The notes under the pieces were generated by a model. The model searched no databases. It worked only from the letters and a program-made list of their open reading frames with translations, and was not told where the DNA came from. A stretch of 64,000 nt of DNA, from contig NC_047065.1 of the NCBI RefSeq assembly GCF_902459465.1, forward strand, positions 3,592,309-3,656,308, written 5' to 3'. Each line of letters begins with the position of its first letter. The stretch's first letter is position 1. Positions 45,491 through 57,469 of this stretch are shown piece by piece. The DNA comes from Asterias rubens (Eukaryota; Echinodermata; Asteroidea; Forcipulatida; Asteriidae). A program made the translations under genes and the position numbers.

Positions 45491-47367
45491 TCGAAGTGCT
45501 TATATCGCAAATACAAAACCATGCGAGAAATTGGAAATAATATAGGATACCAGGGACTTGGGCGGGCCTTTTTTAAACAAACACTTAAAAAGGGCTTGTT
45601 TTTCCCGACTAATATTTTGTGTAAAGTGCTATGTAATGGGTATTGGTAAAACGTGTTTTTAATGTAATTAAAACAATTGATGTGTTGAAGACTGTCATCT
45701 CCCACCGGTGATGTGTGTTTACTGTTACTACTTTTTTGAACGTTTCTCTTACGTTCATCAGTTTATCCTTTTTTGCATAATGTCAAAGTTCAGTGGCCAC
45801 AGCCAATCGCCTGCTGGCATCTTAGGAATTTTGTTTCGGGTGTGGCAAGCCCATATGTCTGTACGCAGGTACCTGGGTGCCGGTATTTCTAAAAGTGATT
45901 TCTGTTCCTGGTATCGTTTGGTTAAGTTCGCCGTATTTTCCGTAGTCAACCCAAGCTGGTTTTTATTGCCGATTTCGTAAGTAGTATTTCTCCATTGTAT
46001 AATATTTAATGTCCCTTATTTCAATTGTATAAATGTATTGGTTACTGTAATAATTACTTCCTTTCTATTTTTAGGAATTGGGCCATTTGGAGTTATTTTC
46101 TGGTCCAAAAGCTATTCTGTATTAACTTAGGATATAAAATAGATCCGACAGTATAATTTTGGTGCCATTGGCAAAGTTGTTTATTCTTCGAAGTCCTGTA
46201 TTTTTGACTCAACATATTTGTTTCTTAAATTACCTTTATTATCCTGTGTGTATTTCCCAACAGTTTTTGTTCTATCAGTATGCCGCCGTAAACTCCCGTA
46301 AACTCCCGTAAACCTCCGTAAACCTCTGTACACCACCGTTACGTTTCACTGTGTTGATTGAAGTGATTGGATTGATTATTCAGGTTCACCTGCTCCTCGC
46401 CGAGTTATAAAATAAACTACCGGGTCGGTTTACACAATTTGTCTTCGACTGTTCATTGTTTACATCAACACGGTGACAAAGACTATACTTTAAAAAATCA
46501 ACAATAAATGCTTCATAAAAATAGGAATCACAATATTAAATCAAATTTGCGTATTGTATACTTTTCAGGACAAGAAGTGGGCGTTTCATTTCACCATTGT
46601 TTAACGGGCTCTGGCTGTATCCTGATAATACCCTGCACTAAATTGATGCTTCCCGATTTGTTAAAAACGAATACAATCTGCCCCGAATTGTTTTTAAATA
46701 TTCTTTCCGCATACCAATATCTCCGTGTTGTAGTCCATAGCCACTTAGCTCAGATTGATCTGTCTAAACTTATTACATTTAAAAAATTAAAATGTGATCG
46801 TATGAGTAGGGTGTTGATACTGCAACAGGTAGCAGATTTTAGTCATCTGTGACTACTAACCAATTATTAACCATATAGCTCAACCACATTGAATGTGTGA
46901 CGGCATATTCCTAAGGTGGTTTTTAGAGTGTGTGTTTTTTAGTCGTGTCCCTTGTATTTTTAGGATGGTAAAACAAATTCGTGCTTTTTATCGCTGATGC
47001 ACCACTGAAAAACAATTTTAATGTTTATTATTGTGATGTTTATAATCAATTTAAAATTTGAAATTGAAATTGAGAAAGAAGCTAGGCCACCATCTCTTTC
47101 TTGACCTCGGCACGTTGGTTATTTTTGTACCAACTTGTTGTCTTACTCAAATTAGTGTTGCTGCAGTAAACAATTTAGAAGGCCAGTTTTATTGAGGTCA
47201 GTTTTATTATGGGCTAATATGGATTAGTTCATCTGTTACTAATATCCATTAAGACCGCCAGTAGAGGTAAAAACGTTTTTTTTTTTTCTCTCCCTTTTGT
47301 GACTGAAACTACCGGTAAAGACTCCACTCAATGCAGCCGATATCAGCCATAGGTATATTGAAAAATG

Positions 47368-47760
47368 AAAGGCACTGGACACTATTGGTAATTGTCAAAG
47401 ACCAGTCTTCTCACTCGGTGTATCTCAACATATGCATAAAATAACAAACCCGTACAAAATTTTGAACTCAATTGGTCGTCGAGGTTGCGAGAGAATAATG
47501 GAAGAAAAACCAACCTTGTCGCCCAGGTTTTATGCTTTCAGATGCTTGATTTCGAGACCTCAGCTGAGGTCTCGAGACAATTCAAATAATTTTGTTAGTG
47601 AGCAATTACTTTTTTTATCTCAAAAACTACGTTACTTCAAAAGCCGGGACCCGTTTCTCGCAATGTGTTATACTATCAACAGCTCTCCATTGCTTGTTAC
47701 CAAGTATTTTCTATGCTAACAATTTATTTGAGTAATAACCAATAGTGTCCAGTGCCTTTA
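47368..47760. mobile_element. MITE 'GGACACTATTGGTAATT' family (copy 5, reverse orientation)
   Basis: Full-length copy, inverted relative to copies 1 and 4, with ends AAAGGCACTGGACACTATTG and caatagtgtccagtgccttt. It interrupts the left copy of the local tandem duplication and is absent from the right copy. Confidence 0.9.
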
Positions 47761-49206
47761 AAGGAGGTATGGGAAATAAAAAGACCACATCTTGGTAGTT
47801 TCAGTACACTCTCTGGTGTGTCAAGAAGGCAGAGATTTTTGGATTGAGTTAGGGTACTTTAATATATATCCTGACTTTCATTAAACGCACAAAATTATAA
47901 GATCTCTCCTTACATCTTCCATATTGTATGTTGTCCTCTCCGATTATGGTGTTTTTATAAATGAAAATAACATTCATAAATTGTATGGGTTTCCTAATAA
48001 TACTCTTCGGTTAACTTCTCTTATACCTGTCGTTTTTTCCGGTACATCCTTGCCTTTTTGAGAAGTAAATTCATTTTAATCCTCTAGTTTGCCATAAGCT
48101 CATCATTATTTTAACCAGCGATGATGGTTATCCAATTAGAATATCCAATTTGAAAAGATTCTGTAGTGAAAAGATCACTCTGATGCTTTATCAAAAGTTG
48201 TTATAAATATAGTGTTTGGTTTGAACGTGAGCAGAACGGGACTTGAACTTGCGACCTGTAACTTATTTTAGGGAGAACGCCAATAGTGTGGCTGCTTAAC
48301 TCGGTTATAGAGCGTTACTCGGATGTCGCTGGTTGGAAAGACCCACCCTTTTCTGTTTCTCTCCTTCTGTTAACCTCGGCACGGTGAATATTTTCTACCA
48401 ATTATTTGCTAAAAGCTGCAAAAAAAAAAAATCAATTTTCAAGCCTAATCGTTGAGGTCCATAGTTTTACTATGGGGTAATACAGCTTTTATTCATCTGT
48501 GACTAATAACAATTTTAAAACACCGTGGAGAGCAAACAATTGGAGGGCAATATTGAAAAGTTAAAGGAGGTATGAAAAATAAAAATACCACATCTTGGTA
48601 GTCTCAACACAATCTGTAGTGTGCCAGAAAAGCAGATATATTTACGATGAGTTGGGTTTAAAGTATACTGCCTTTCAAATAAGAACAAGCATCAAATCCT
48701 CCTTTTATTGGGGACGTTTAACTGTTGATTGTGAAAGTAAATTTGTCCCCTAACGTCAGTGACATTGTTTGAAGCAGAATAACTGAAGGATGGTATCGGC
48801 TGCCCCTTGGAAGAGTGTACACTGTAGTGCATTGCGTTGATATGAAAATAGACTAGACAACTTTATTGACAACTTGTTTTATTCTTTTCACATGTGGGCG
48901 TCCCGTTTTACAATTTACTCTGATTTTTGACAACCTCTTTCTAAATAAGCGAAGTAAATATCTAAATGAGTATGCATAAGTCGACTGCAGCAACATTTAA
49001 ATTGGACATCATTTTCGTTCTCAATTGATTACTTTAAAGAATTGATTTACTCTAAAAACTTTAGCATACACATCACAAAACTAGCAATTTGACATTGTTA
49101 CGTTTATGTTGAACGTTAAAATCGGCATACAGGTAATTTTAAAGGAAGTTATGAGTAATTGGTTGTCACTTTTAAATGCACTTTACATGTTCAGTATTAA
49201 TTGTGA

Positions 49207-50095
49207 ATGAAAATCTCTCACTTTTTGTATCCCACCACATGCATAAAATAACAAACCTGTGAAAATTTGGGCCCAATTGGTCATCGAAGTTGTATATGGA
49301 AAAGAAACCCAGCGAAAGTCTCATTAAATCACCCTGCAACACTACCCAGCCAGCTCGCTGTGTGTGTCGAGTTCAAAGTAATCAATAATGCATGTATATT
49401 GTACCAACATAACTTTGTGCACATACCAATTTCGCACGTACATTGACGTCAAGCAGAATTTGATTGGCTACCCCGAAAAAGGGTGCTATGTGTTCCCTTT
49501 GATCGGTGGCAAATTTTGACCAATCACAAATGTTTTATTATCACTAGATAGCTGAATAAACTGGCCAAGTCCTGTCACTTGCCCCGTCTTCATCTAACAT
49601 TTCGTTTTCACGAGAGGGTCTCTTACAAAAGGACAAGCCGAAAATTGTCAGCGCGTTCGTGTGCACGACATTATAGCTCTGTGTGCAACGGAGAGCAAAA
49701 CGACCATTATTTACAAAACTGAAAGGTGATCTTATTAAGTGATGATCGGTGAAGTTTCATGTCAGAATTCATTAAAACTTTCATATAAAGAAGGAAATTA
49801 TAAACTTCAAATACTGCCGAGTGCCCCAAGTTCCAAAATTATTTCGTTTTGCTGTAGTGAAGCAACAAAGGAAAAAAGAGCGTTGCGCTTTTTGTGTGTT
49901 ATTATGAAGGCGGGCGTCATTGACAAGCAAAAGAGACAACGTTTCCATAAAGAAATCAATGATGAAAAAAATTAATATGAATTGTTGCACAAATCTGTGT
50001 GCTTTCAGATGCATAAAAGGCTTCAGGCTTGAAGTATTTTATTATGTGGGTGAGAAGTCACCTCTTTCTCAAAAACTACGTTTCTCACCAAAAGG
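49207..50095. mobile_element. MITE 'GGACACTATTGGTAATT' (copy 8) split by about 670 bp
   Basis: The left piece (49207-49316; ctctcactttttgtatcccaccacatgcataaaataacaaacctgtg) and the right piece (49985-50095; ctgtgtgctttcagatgcataaaag ... tctcaaaaactacgtttctc) are consecutive parts of one family member. The DNA between (about 49317-49984) is foreign to the family and has no recognised gene. Confidence 0.65.
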
Positions 50096-50299
50096 TTGAA
50101 TCTGAGAAGCGTTTCTGACTGTAATGATTTTGATAATGTATATTCTAATTACGGATTATCCCTGTCTGGAAATATCGCTCTGGATTTTGGGGCGATATCT
50201 CAAAAACGCGTCAACCTTTTGAAATTCCAGTTTTGTTGTATATATAATCTATTTATAAAAACCAACGGGTATACTTTCCTTTTAAGGGTTGCCAAATCA

Positions 50300-52772
50300 C
50301 ATGCATATAATATACATTATATTAATAAATAATTAATTCAAGATCTAGACAAAAATGTTTAGAGAAAACGTTCTCAAAGTGAACACTTAAAAGTAGATAA
50401 AGAGTAGCGAACTGATGAATGAATTGCCGCCAAAGCTGCTGAAACAATGTACTAAATATGCTCATGACAATAATTCAAAAAAATAATTCAACACTACAGA
50501 GGTGTACTTGGGCTGTCTGGAGACTCTGTAAATTAGGACAATACATGAAGATATTGTTATAGATGTAAAAGCCCTATTAGTCTGTCGGTGACATAACTTA
50601 TGCTCAAGTCACCGGGTATCGAAGTTTTTGAAAGCAACGCGCCGCAACACGCCACTCTCGTGCCGTAAGTCGTGCCGTAAATTACTCAATTGTGCATATC
50701 TGCTCCCAGGATGAGCACGCATCCTGTACTACTTATTAAACCTCGAGGGCTTGGTAAACCGTTGAGTTTTGTATTCCGACCAACCAGGATTATCTATTCT
50801 GAGTAGTCAGTGTCAGTGTGATTAATTTCAACAGTGGCAATTATTACAAAAGGTGCTGATGAATTAAATAAATTGAATTAATTGAATTGATAAGTTTTCT
50901 CGACTTAAAACAAAAGATATCTACCCACCAATAAGTTACATGTAATACATCAAGAATAGTAATAAGTACGCGCAAACACGATATACAATTAAACTCAGAT
51001 TGCACAAACTAAACAATAACTATAAGCATCTATAAATCAACACAATGCAGACGTAAACGGCAGAGGTAACCCCGGAGATTCTGTCCCCCCTATCGAGAAC
51101 TACGCATGAGCTGAAGGAGGTTGATTCAAAAGAGGGCGCTATCAGAAGAATGTGGTATCCTGATCGCTAGGGGGACAGAATCTCCGGGGCTCTTAATCCC
51201 CTGCCACACTAGCCTGAACATCTCGACGTCACACTTCGACGATCGTGAGTAACGCCAGATACCGGCCCTCAAACCGGCGTGTACATTCACCTGTGACCTG
51301 CATTCATTTTACATAGAGATACACAGTCAAATTCTACACCAACATTACATGCAAGTACATGCACATGCACATGGGGCCGAATAAATAAAAACTAGCATTT
51401 GCTTTTACTGGCCTTTTACTTATATCCTTATAAATAAAAGTAAGCCTTAATATTGCTAGTAATTGGTCGAACTAGTAGGTAAAAGCAATGCTTGAGGGAC
51501 TCTTCTTAGTGAGATGTAAATAAAACCGACACTTTACTATTACCTGTATAGTTTCACAAGATACTGGGCCGTATAAAGGCCAGCATTAACAAATTTCGAT
51601 AAGTTTAAGATCAGGCATGAGAATTTGCCCAAATCTCTACAAATAACCTTTTACTGGAAAACACCATTTTACTTGAACGGATTAGTAAATGGTCAGAGAA
51701 AGGCACAAGAGCGGGGAATTCAGGAGTATAACAATAGAGGCATGGACTCGCAGATCAATAGCGATAAACTGAAATGCAGGCGGGGCAGTTTCCACTTAAT
51801 AGTTAAGATTGTGATGGCGGCAGTGGCTATGATGAGGACTTTTACTTTTAGAGCAATTAAAGTACACAACAAATTTATAAGTAACATTTATAGTTGGATC
51901 ATTAGGCCAAGGGAAAAACAACCCTTTAATACTGACCCGATACCGAGCCATAAAATTATATGCAACACTGTTGTGTAAATAAAAATATCAAGCTCCTCAT
52001 ACAGTAGCTTGTAAAAATACAAGTAATTGCTTCAGTATGTTAGTACAATGTCGTTTTTATTTATATGTCTTTAAGTGAAAGGTAATCCCGCGAGCAAAAT
52101 GTTCATGATTTATCTTTTACTTTTCAGTCTTCTTGCTAATGCTGGACCTTTAACTTGATAAGTAATTGCTAGTTGTTATTTATTCAGCCCACACATTCAT
52201 CTAATGTATACATTACACACGTACGTGGACACAGCATGCAGACGACCGAAAGTAAGCTTTCCATCTGTGTTTTGATTGGTCGTCCGTGGTGTCCTCAGAC
52301 CAATCAAAACAAACCCAGCTACGGTTGTTTTTAGTAACTGCATTTATCCAATGGTATTATATCATAGTATTCGATGGAATCACTGGATCTGAGTAGCAGG
52401 TACCTGTCTTTATCCTTGCGGATATTGACAGGGGCCTATAGTCTACTCCCACACTGGCAACAGTATTGAGCAAGTTCGATCAACGACCACAGTCAACCAA
52501 TAGTTCGACTAACCCTGATCGAACCTGCGTTAGTCAACGATAGTTGAACCAGTCTAGTCGACTATTCGCGACCATCCACTCGAGGCTGGTCGAGGTTGGT
52601 CGCATCGTTGGTTACCAATAGCTGTTTGTCATCACCAGCATCAGACACCATTTTAACATTTCGGTAAACGAAGTAATATCTAGGGGGAACGTGACATTAT
52701 TTCGAGGGAAGGGAACAACACAGTTGCAGTACTCTTTTTACCTTTTTCAATGTTTGTGTTACCTGTCCCTCA
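50300..52772. other. 3' flank of copy B, paralogous to 40330-42457
   Basis: Shared segments include gtgacataacttatg(c/t)tcaagtcacc (41082 and 50588), tttttgaaagcaacgcgccg, gatgagcacgcatcct and cacaaagcagac / cacaatgcagac. These show that the tandem duplication extends about 2 kb downstream of the coding exons. A palindromic element lies at 51068-51192. The 117-codon plus-strand frame at 51625-51978 has no recognisable features. Confidence 0.65.
51068..51192. mobile_element. Foldback MITE 'CCCCGGAGATTCTGTCCCCC'
   Basis: The ends CCCCGGAGATTCTGTCCCCC and (inverted) CCCCGGAGATTCTGTCCCCC are identical over 20 bp, with a further pair inside. Fragments of the same family occur near 27465-27505 and 35270-35400. 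Confidence 0.85.
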
Positions 52773-55700
52773 TTACGGAAGCTGCGGACAGCAGAAAGCT
52801 CGACCAGAGTCGTCTGGCCTCGGAGTGTTTGCCACAATGCCTTCATAGCACTCATCTACGTTCCATGTATATTTACTACCACATCCGTCATTGAACAGTT
52901 TGGCGTCGCGGTTGGGCTCTGCAAAATAAAGCCAGAGTAAATTCCCGACATTATCGGGTTGGTGAAAAGGTTGACGATACCCCTGTAGGTAGGCTTCTTT
53001 CAACTCGGCAAGGGTACATAGGTGAGCTTGCAGAGCAGAGCAAGCACTCGCCAACCCATCACGGTCTTCCTTAGCGTACACCTCTTCTGTGATGATGGGG
53101 TCTCGAGGGCTGATGAGCCCGGGGCAGCACATGGCAGGAGAAGAACTCTCTGAACTCGGGACTGGGCAGCACAGGACTGGACCGGATGGAGCTGGCCTCG
53201 GCGTGTTGGACACAACGCCCTCATAGCACTCTGAGTAAATGCATCCATCGGTGATCAGTCGAGCGTCGCGGTTGGGTATCGAGAAATAGAACCATTGGCT
53301 GCTGTCAGGTTGTCGGTAGCCGCTCAAGTATGCCTCATTCAACTCGGGCAGTGTACAGAGGTGAGCGTCTAAGTCAGAGCAAGCCTGTGCCTGCCCATCA
53401 TGGTCATTAACAGTGTAGGTCTGACTCGCAATGATTGGATCTGGTGTATCGTACTCTTGGTAGGTTAGTCCAGTCGCGTTCACCAGGATCTTGCTACCGA
53501 GTGCAGAGTACCAGAAGCTGATAGCAGTAGGTATGCCTGGGTATTTGCCAGCTTTGTAGGCCTGACGTAACTCCCATGGTTGACAGAGATGTTTGCCGGC
53601 TCCTTGACACTCGTCTGAAGCTGAGTGGCGCGAATCTGAAGACATTGTAAAAGAAAGAATATGCTAATTTTAGATACCGTACAAAGAGATCAACAATTAT
53701 CTTGGAAATGACACAAAAGACATTTTACATACCTCGTATCTTGGTTTTGAATATCTGAAGTCGATTCACAGAGCCAGGCTGCAAGTCAAAGAAAAACAAA
53801 ATGGACGGAGGTCAAAATGGCATACACCCAAAATCTAATCAACACATCTAATTCTGATACCATCTTTGTTTTGTGCTGTTACACATCAGTTCTGGGCCCA
53901 ATTTCATAGAGCTGCTAAGCACAAAAACTTGCTAAGCATGACATTTCTTCATTGATAACAACAGTATTACCAACCAAATTTTCACGTGGTTTTCAGGATA
54001 AGCAAACACCAGCTGAGTACCAGTAACGAGCAGTAAGCAACAAATAGAAATGTGGTTGGTAATCCTGTTTTTATCAAGGAAATTTCAAGCTAAGCAAATT
54101 TTGGGCCCTGGTCAGGACAGACATACATTTTCCCTTATGACATAATGATTACATGTCAAGCTAAATGTAAAATTACACGCTGAGGCAACGACAAAATTAT
54201 AATTAACACTTTCAAAATTGCTAAAAAAAAGTTTGGTCAAGTAATCATGGCTTAAATAGTCAGACCTTGGTGTCGACCCGGTGAAGCTAAATCGAATGCA
54301 CCGTACCTTATGTTAAAAATCTTAAATTGCCTATCGTTAATCATGCCATCACCTTGAAGAACTATTGATCGAAGCTGGCGGTAAATACCTGAAGCTTTAG
54401 TCGGTTACTTTTAGCAGACCAATGTCACATGATAATCATAATAATAATATCAAAGTCTTATATAGCGCACGTATCTACCAAACAAGGTACTCAAGGCGCT
54501 GAGTATTATACACACTTTAAGAAAGATATGCTAGTGAAGTAATGAATCATGAGACCTATTTATGTAGCACCTTATAAGGGTTAACAAGGTGCTACGGCGC
54601 ATTAAGCAGCCACAACCAGGAACACCGGGGCGAACCCCTTCTCTTTTCGATAAGTGCACTGGGTTCGTTTACATGCGTTACACAACACATGGGACCAACG
54701 GCTTTACGTCCCATCCGAAGGACGAAGCAATGGTTAAGTGTCTTGCTTAAGGACACAAGTGTCACGGCTGGGGATTCGAACCCACACTCTGCTGATCAGA
54801 AACACCAGAGTTTGAATTCGGTGCTTTGAACCGCTCGGCCACTACACCTTCCAGTGACACTTCCACATCATCGCAGTTCCTATTATGGGATGACACTAAC
54901 CTTTTTTTTTTTTTTGCTGAGAAAATTAAGTAGGTGGAAACAATCCCATCCACTTTTAAAATGGTTATTTTTTTCATCACAAAGGGACCGGGAGCCTCGG
55001 CGATCCAAGAAAATGCTTCCCTCCTGTTGGAAAAACGGCGTACAAATAGCGTTTTTCAAGGGATGGTACTGCAGTGTGTAGACTATTCAATCGGATCACA
55101 AAGTAGGTGGACCTTCAAATGCAGGTATATTTCTCACAAGTATGGAAAATAAATCCTTAAGCTCACTTAGCTTACACCCGTTTATAATCATGACCCATCA
55201 GTCATATTTTTTTTTTTGTCACAGCTAAAATCATCCTCGAACGTGTGGGTTATAGATTTTGTTGATTGTTCGTGGAAACTGTTTTTTGTTCTCTTCTTTC
55301 ATTTTCTCTTTTGTTTGTCTGTTTGTTTAAACAAAACAGAGAAATTGCCCACTTTTTATTGCTCCTTGTGAATTTTTGTTTCAAGAAACATGCGTGGAAA
55401 GTTTACAATTTGGCGCAAACCTTGGACAATTTAATTAGAGAGAGGTCAATGGTGTAGACTTGATAGGGACATCGAACCGTTTAAATACTTATGGAAAGAA
55501 TTTGATATAAGTCATTAGAAAACATTGTCTATGATTTCATTGGCATACGCTGGTGGTTTTTATGACTTTTGGCATAAAATTAACGTAAAAGGAGGTCCAA
55601 GCGACGGTAAAAACAAATGAGAAGCGAATGCTTTGGAATTGTTATAACGGTACGCCCAACTACTACTGATGATGCGTTTTTACTGCGTTAGCCCCGCTTT

Positions 55701-56039
55701 ATGGAATATTTGACTTACCTTCTCTGGTCGATAATAGTAGCTACCACCCCACTCCATCGAAGCAGGCGGGTACTGCGACGCTGTAGCCCCGTTCAGCTCA
55801 CACACCTTATCCCGCTCGGAGTAGTTGATGGAGAAACATCGAGTATCAGACAGACACAAATTGCCGCAACTGATCACCGAAATACCCGCCAAGGTCCGGT
55901 ATCCGTACCCGTGTAGGATCAGGTCGGCTATGCCACTGAAATACAGGCTTCGAGAGGTGCCGGTGGTTGAGTTTGGACAGAGCTTGGCTGCCCCGACCGA
56001 AAGAAAATAAATGACCGCCAGAAATAGAACACGCACCAT
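52773..56039 (-). CDS. Secreted PAN/Apple protein with three Cys-rich repeat modules, 409 aa (copy B)
   Basis: Exons: 56039-55719, 53778-53733, 53635-52773; 1230 nt in frame. The first exon (321 nt) and second (46 nt) have exactly the lengths of those in copy A. Residues 1-17 are a signal peptide, about 18-107 the PAN/Apple domain, and the last exon gives a truncated first module (ECQGAGKHLCQPWELRQAY) and two full modules (CSDLDAHLCTLPELNEAY ... ITDGC ... SECYEGVVS ... VLCCP; CSALQAHLCTLAELKEAY ... FNDGCG ... DECYEGIVA ... AFCCP). The linker after module 2 keeps SSPAMCCPGLISPRDP exactly as in copy A. Nothing suggests a membrane anchor. Expression should resemble copy A because the upstream region is conserved. 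Function unknown; recent tandem duplicate of 42458-45211. Confidence 0.85.
53894..54112. mobile_element. Foldback repeat 'GGGCCCAATTTCATAGAGCT' (uninterrupted copy)
   Basis: The left end tgggcccaatttcatagagctgctaagcac and the right half (gtggttggtaatcctgtttttatcaagg ... gctaagcaaattttgggccc) are inverted. It shows the empty-site form of the sequence into which the MULE-like element inserted at 11826. Located in intron 1 of copy B. Confidence 0.85.
54415..54850 (-). mobile_element. tRNA-derived SINE, near full length
   Basis: On the minus strand the head reads AAGGTGTAGTGGCCGAGCGG, then a B-box gtgggttcgaatccccagcc, like a tRNA of the Leu/Ser class. The body has gtgtccttaagcaagacact, gtccttcggatgggacgtaa, ccggtgttcctggttgtggc and the 3' end gtgcgctatataagactttgat with an ATTATTATT tail. 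Located in intron 1 of copy B. Confidence 0.85.
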
Positions 56040-56129
56040 CTCGCTTTTGTTTTTGAGGAACAAATAGTGCCTCCAATAAAAAGTCTGTTCAGTTGGTATC
56101 TTAAATTGTTCAAAGAATTGTGCAACTTT

Positions 56130-56345
56130 ACGCCTTAAAACTGCACAAAATCCTACTAAATTTAAATTGGGAATCAAACCTCACACCGTTTAGTGAGTGG
56201 CACAAGTTGAAATGACAAACGCTGTTTGCGGCGGTAGCTTTTGAAGCAACACGCCCAAAGAAATATGAATTACACGCTCTTCTCATATACTTTTCAAAGG
56301 CACCAGTCGAACCGTCGTCTACTCTCGAAATAGTGAAGTCACTCG
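56130..56345 (-). promoter_or_regulatory. Conserved upstream region of copy B
   Basis: Counterpart of 45365-45485: gacaaacgctgt, ggcggtagcttttgaagcaa, cacgcccaaagaaatatgaa, ttacacgctcttctcatata and gcaccagtcgaaccg are conserved in order and spacing. Just beyond it (about 56345) the similarity to copy A is lost, which marks one edge of the duplicated unit. Confidence 0.6.
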
Positions 56346-56393
56346 ATTTGCATTCTCTGCTTTCCAAGGATAATGGTGTGTATCATCTATATT

Positions 56394-56763
56394 AAAGGGT
56401 CTATGTACTTTTTGTTAGACAAACAACACATTGTCCACAGATTTAGATTAAACTCACACAGTTTTAAGATAATGATGGTAGAAAGCTTCCCTGCTTGCTG
56501 AGGTGCAGTAGTGTTTGAGAAATGGGTAAAACAATGTAATGAAAATAATTTTCGTCTCAGTGATCGTGAGACGAAAATTATTTTAGCATGTAAAAACGTA
56601 TGAATTTCATGACATTGTTTTACTCATTTCTCAAAAACTGCAGCACCTCAGCTACTAATATTTTAAGGTACGCTTTCTGCTATCTTTATCTTTAAACGGT
56701 GTAAGTTTAATGTAAATCTGTGACAGTGTGTTTTGTGTTACAAAAAGTACCCAAATCCTTTAA
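56394..56763. mobile_element. Long foldback element with 'TACTTTTTGT' ends
   Basis: Arms of about 180 bp pair around a centre gaaaataattttcgtctca-gtgatcg-tgagacgaaaattatttta at about 56540-56585. The ends ctatgtactttttgttagac and (inverted) atttgggtactttttgtaac are similar. A shorter copy lies at 62090-62357. Confidence 0.85.
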
Positions 56764-56883
56764 GGACCATAGTTGGTCCTCTAATCACGAGTATTGAGAG
56801 GAAAGACATAATAGGATGCCGTGGCCTTGTCTATAGATCGATTGCAGGCTTGGCTATTTTTTATTTATGACGTGGCTACAGTT

Positions 56884-57251
56884 AAAGGGCAGTGGACATT
56901 ATTGGTAATTACTCAAAATAATTATCAGCATAAAACCTCACTTGGTAACGAGTAATGGGAAGAGGTTAATAGTATAAGAAAAACATTGTGAGAAACGGCT
57001 CCATCTGAAGTGACGTAGTTTTCGAGAAAGGTAATTTTCCACGAATTTGATTTAGAGACCTCAAGTTTAGAATTTGAGGTCTCGAAATCAAGCTTCGTAT
57101 GACAAGGGTGTTTTTTTCTTTCATAGTTATCTCACAACTCAACTATCAATCAAACTCAAATTTTCACAGGTTTGTTATTTTATGCATATGTTGAGATACA
57201 CCAAGTGAGAAGACACGTCTTTGACAATTACCAATAGTGTCCATGTCTTTA
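56884..57251. mobile_element. MITE 'GGACACTATTGGTAATT' family (copy 6)
   Basis: Full-length copy with left end AAAGGGCAGTGGACATTATT and right end aattaccaatagtgtccatgtcttt, TTAA-like bases on both sides, and the inner hairpin tttagagacctcaag / gaggtctcgaaatc. Confidence 0.9.
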
Positions 57252-57469
57252 AACCCGACCAAATTGATGTATTGTTAAAATAATGCAAATTACTGATGGT
57301 CCGTTGGCTTGACTAAATTTTTAAACAGTCTAGTTTTTCTTAATTATAGTGAGGGAAAAGCGCTACACGGTGGGGATGGTAATAACACTTGTTTTCATGT
57401 ATTTTTAAAACAATACTGACAAAGGCGCACTGTTTCCATAGTTAAGTCAGCATGAAATGCTTTATTGTT

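Larger units (their letters stand above)
45491..50299. other. Intergenic region between the tandem genes
   Basis: No gene was recognised. It contains a short 10-bp tandem (CGTAAACTCC, 46289-46332), a tandem duplication of about 1.3 kb (47050-47860 against 48340-48670), a MITE copy (47368-47760) and a second, split MITE copy (49207-49316 and 49985-50095). Open frames at 45708-45980 and 46508-46852 show no family features. Confidence 0.55.

Noticed and set aside
46508..46852. 114-codon plus-strand open frame
   Set aside because: No recognisable motif, AT-rich composition like its surroundings, no partner exons.
48233..48345. tRNA-like stretches (aagttcaagtcccg on the minus strand; ttatagagcgttactcggatgtcgc on the plus strand)
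   Set aside because: Only isolated box-like matches, no cloverleaf; too weak to list as a feature.
51625..51978. 117-codon plus-strand open frame starting MPKSLQITFYW
   Set aside because: No signal peptide, domain pattern or conservation in the paralogous flank at 40.3-42.4 kb; probably chance.
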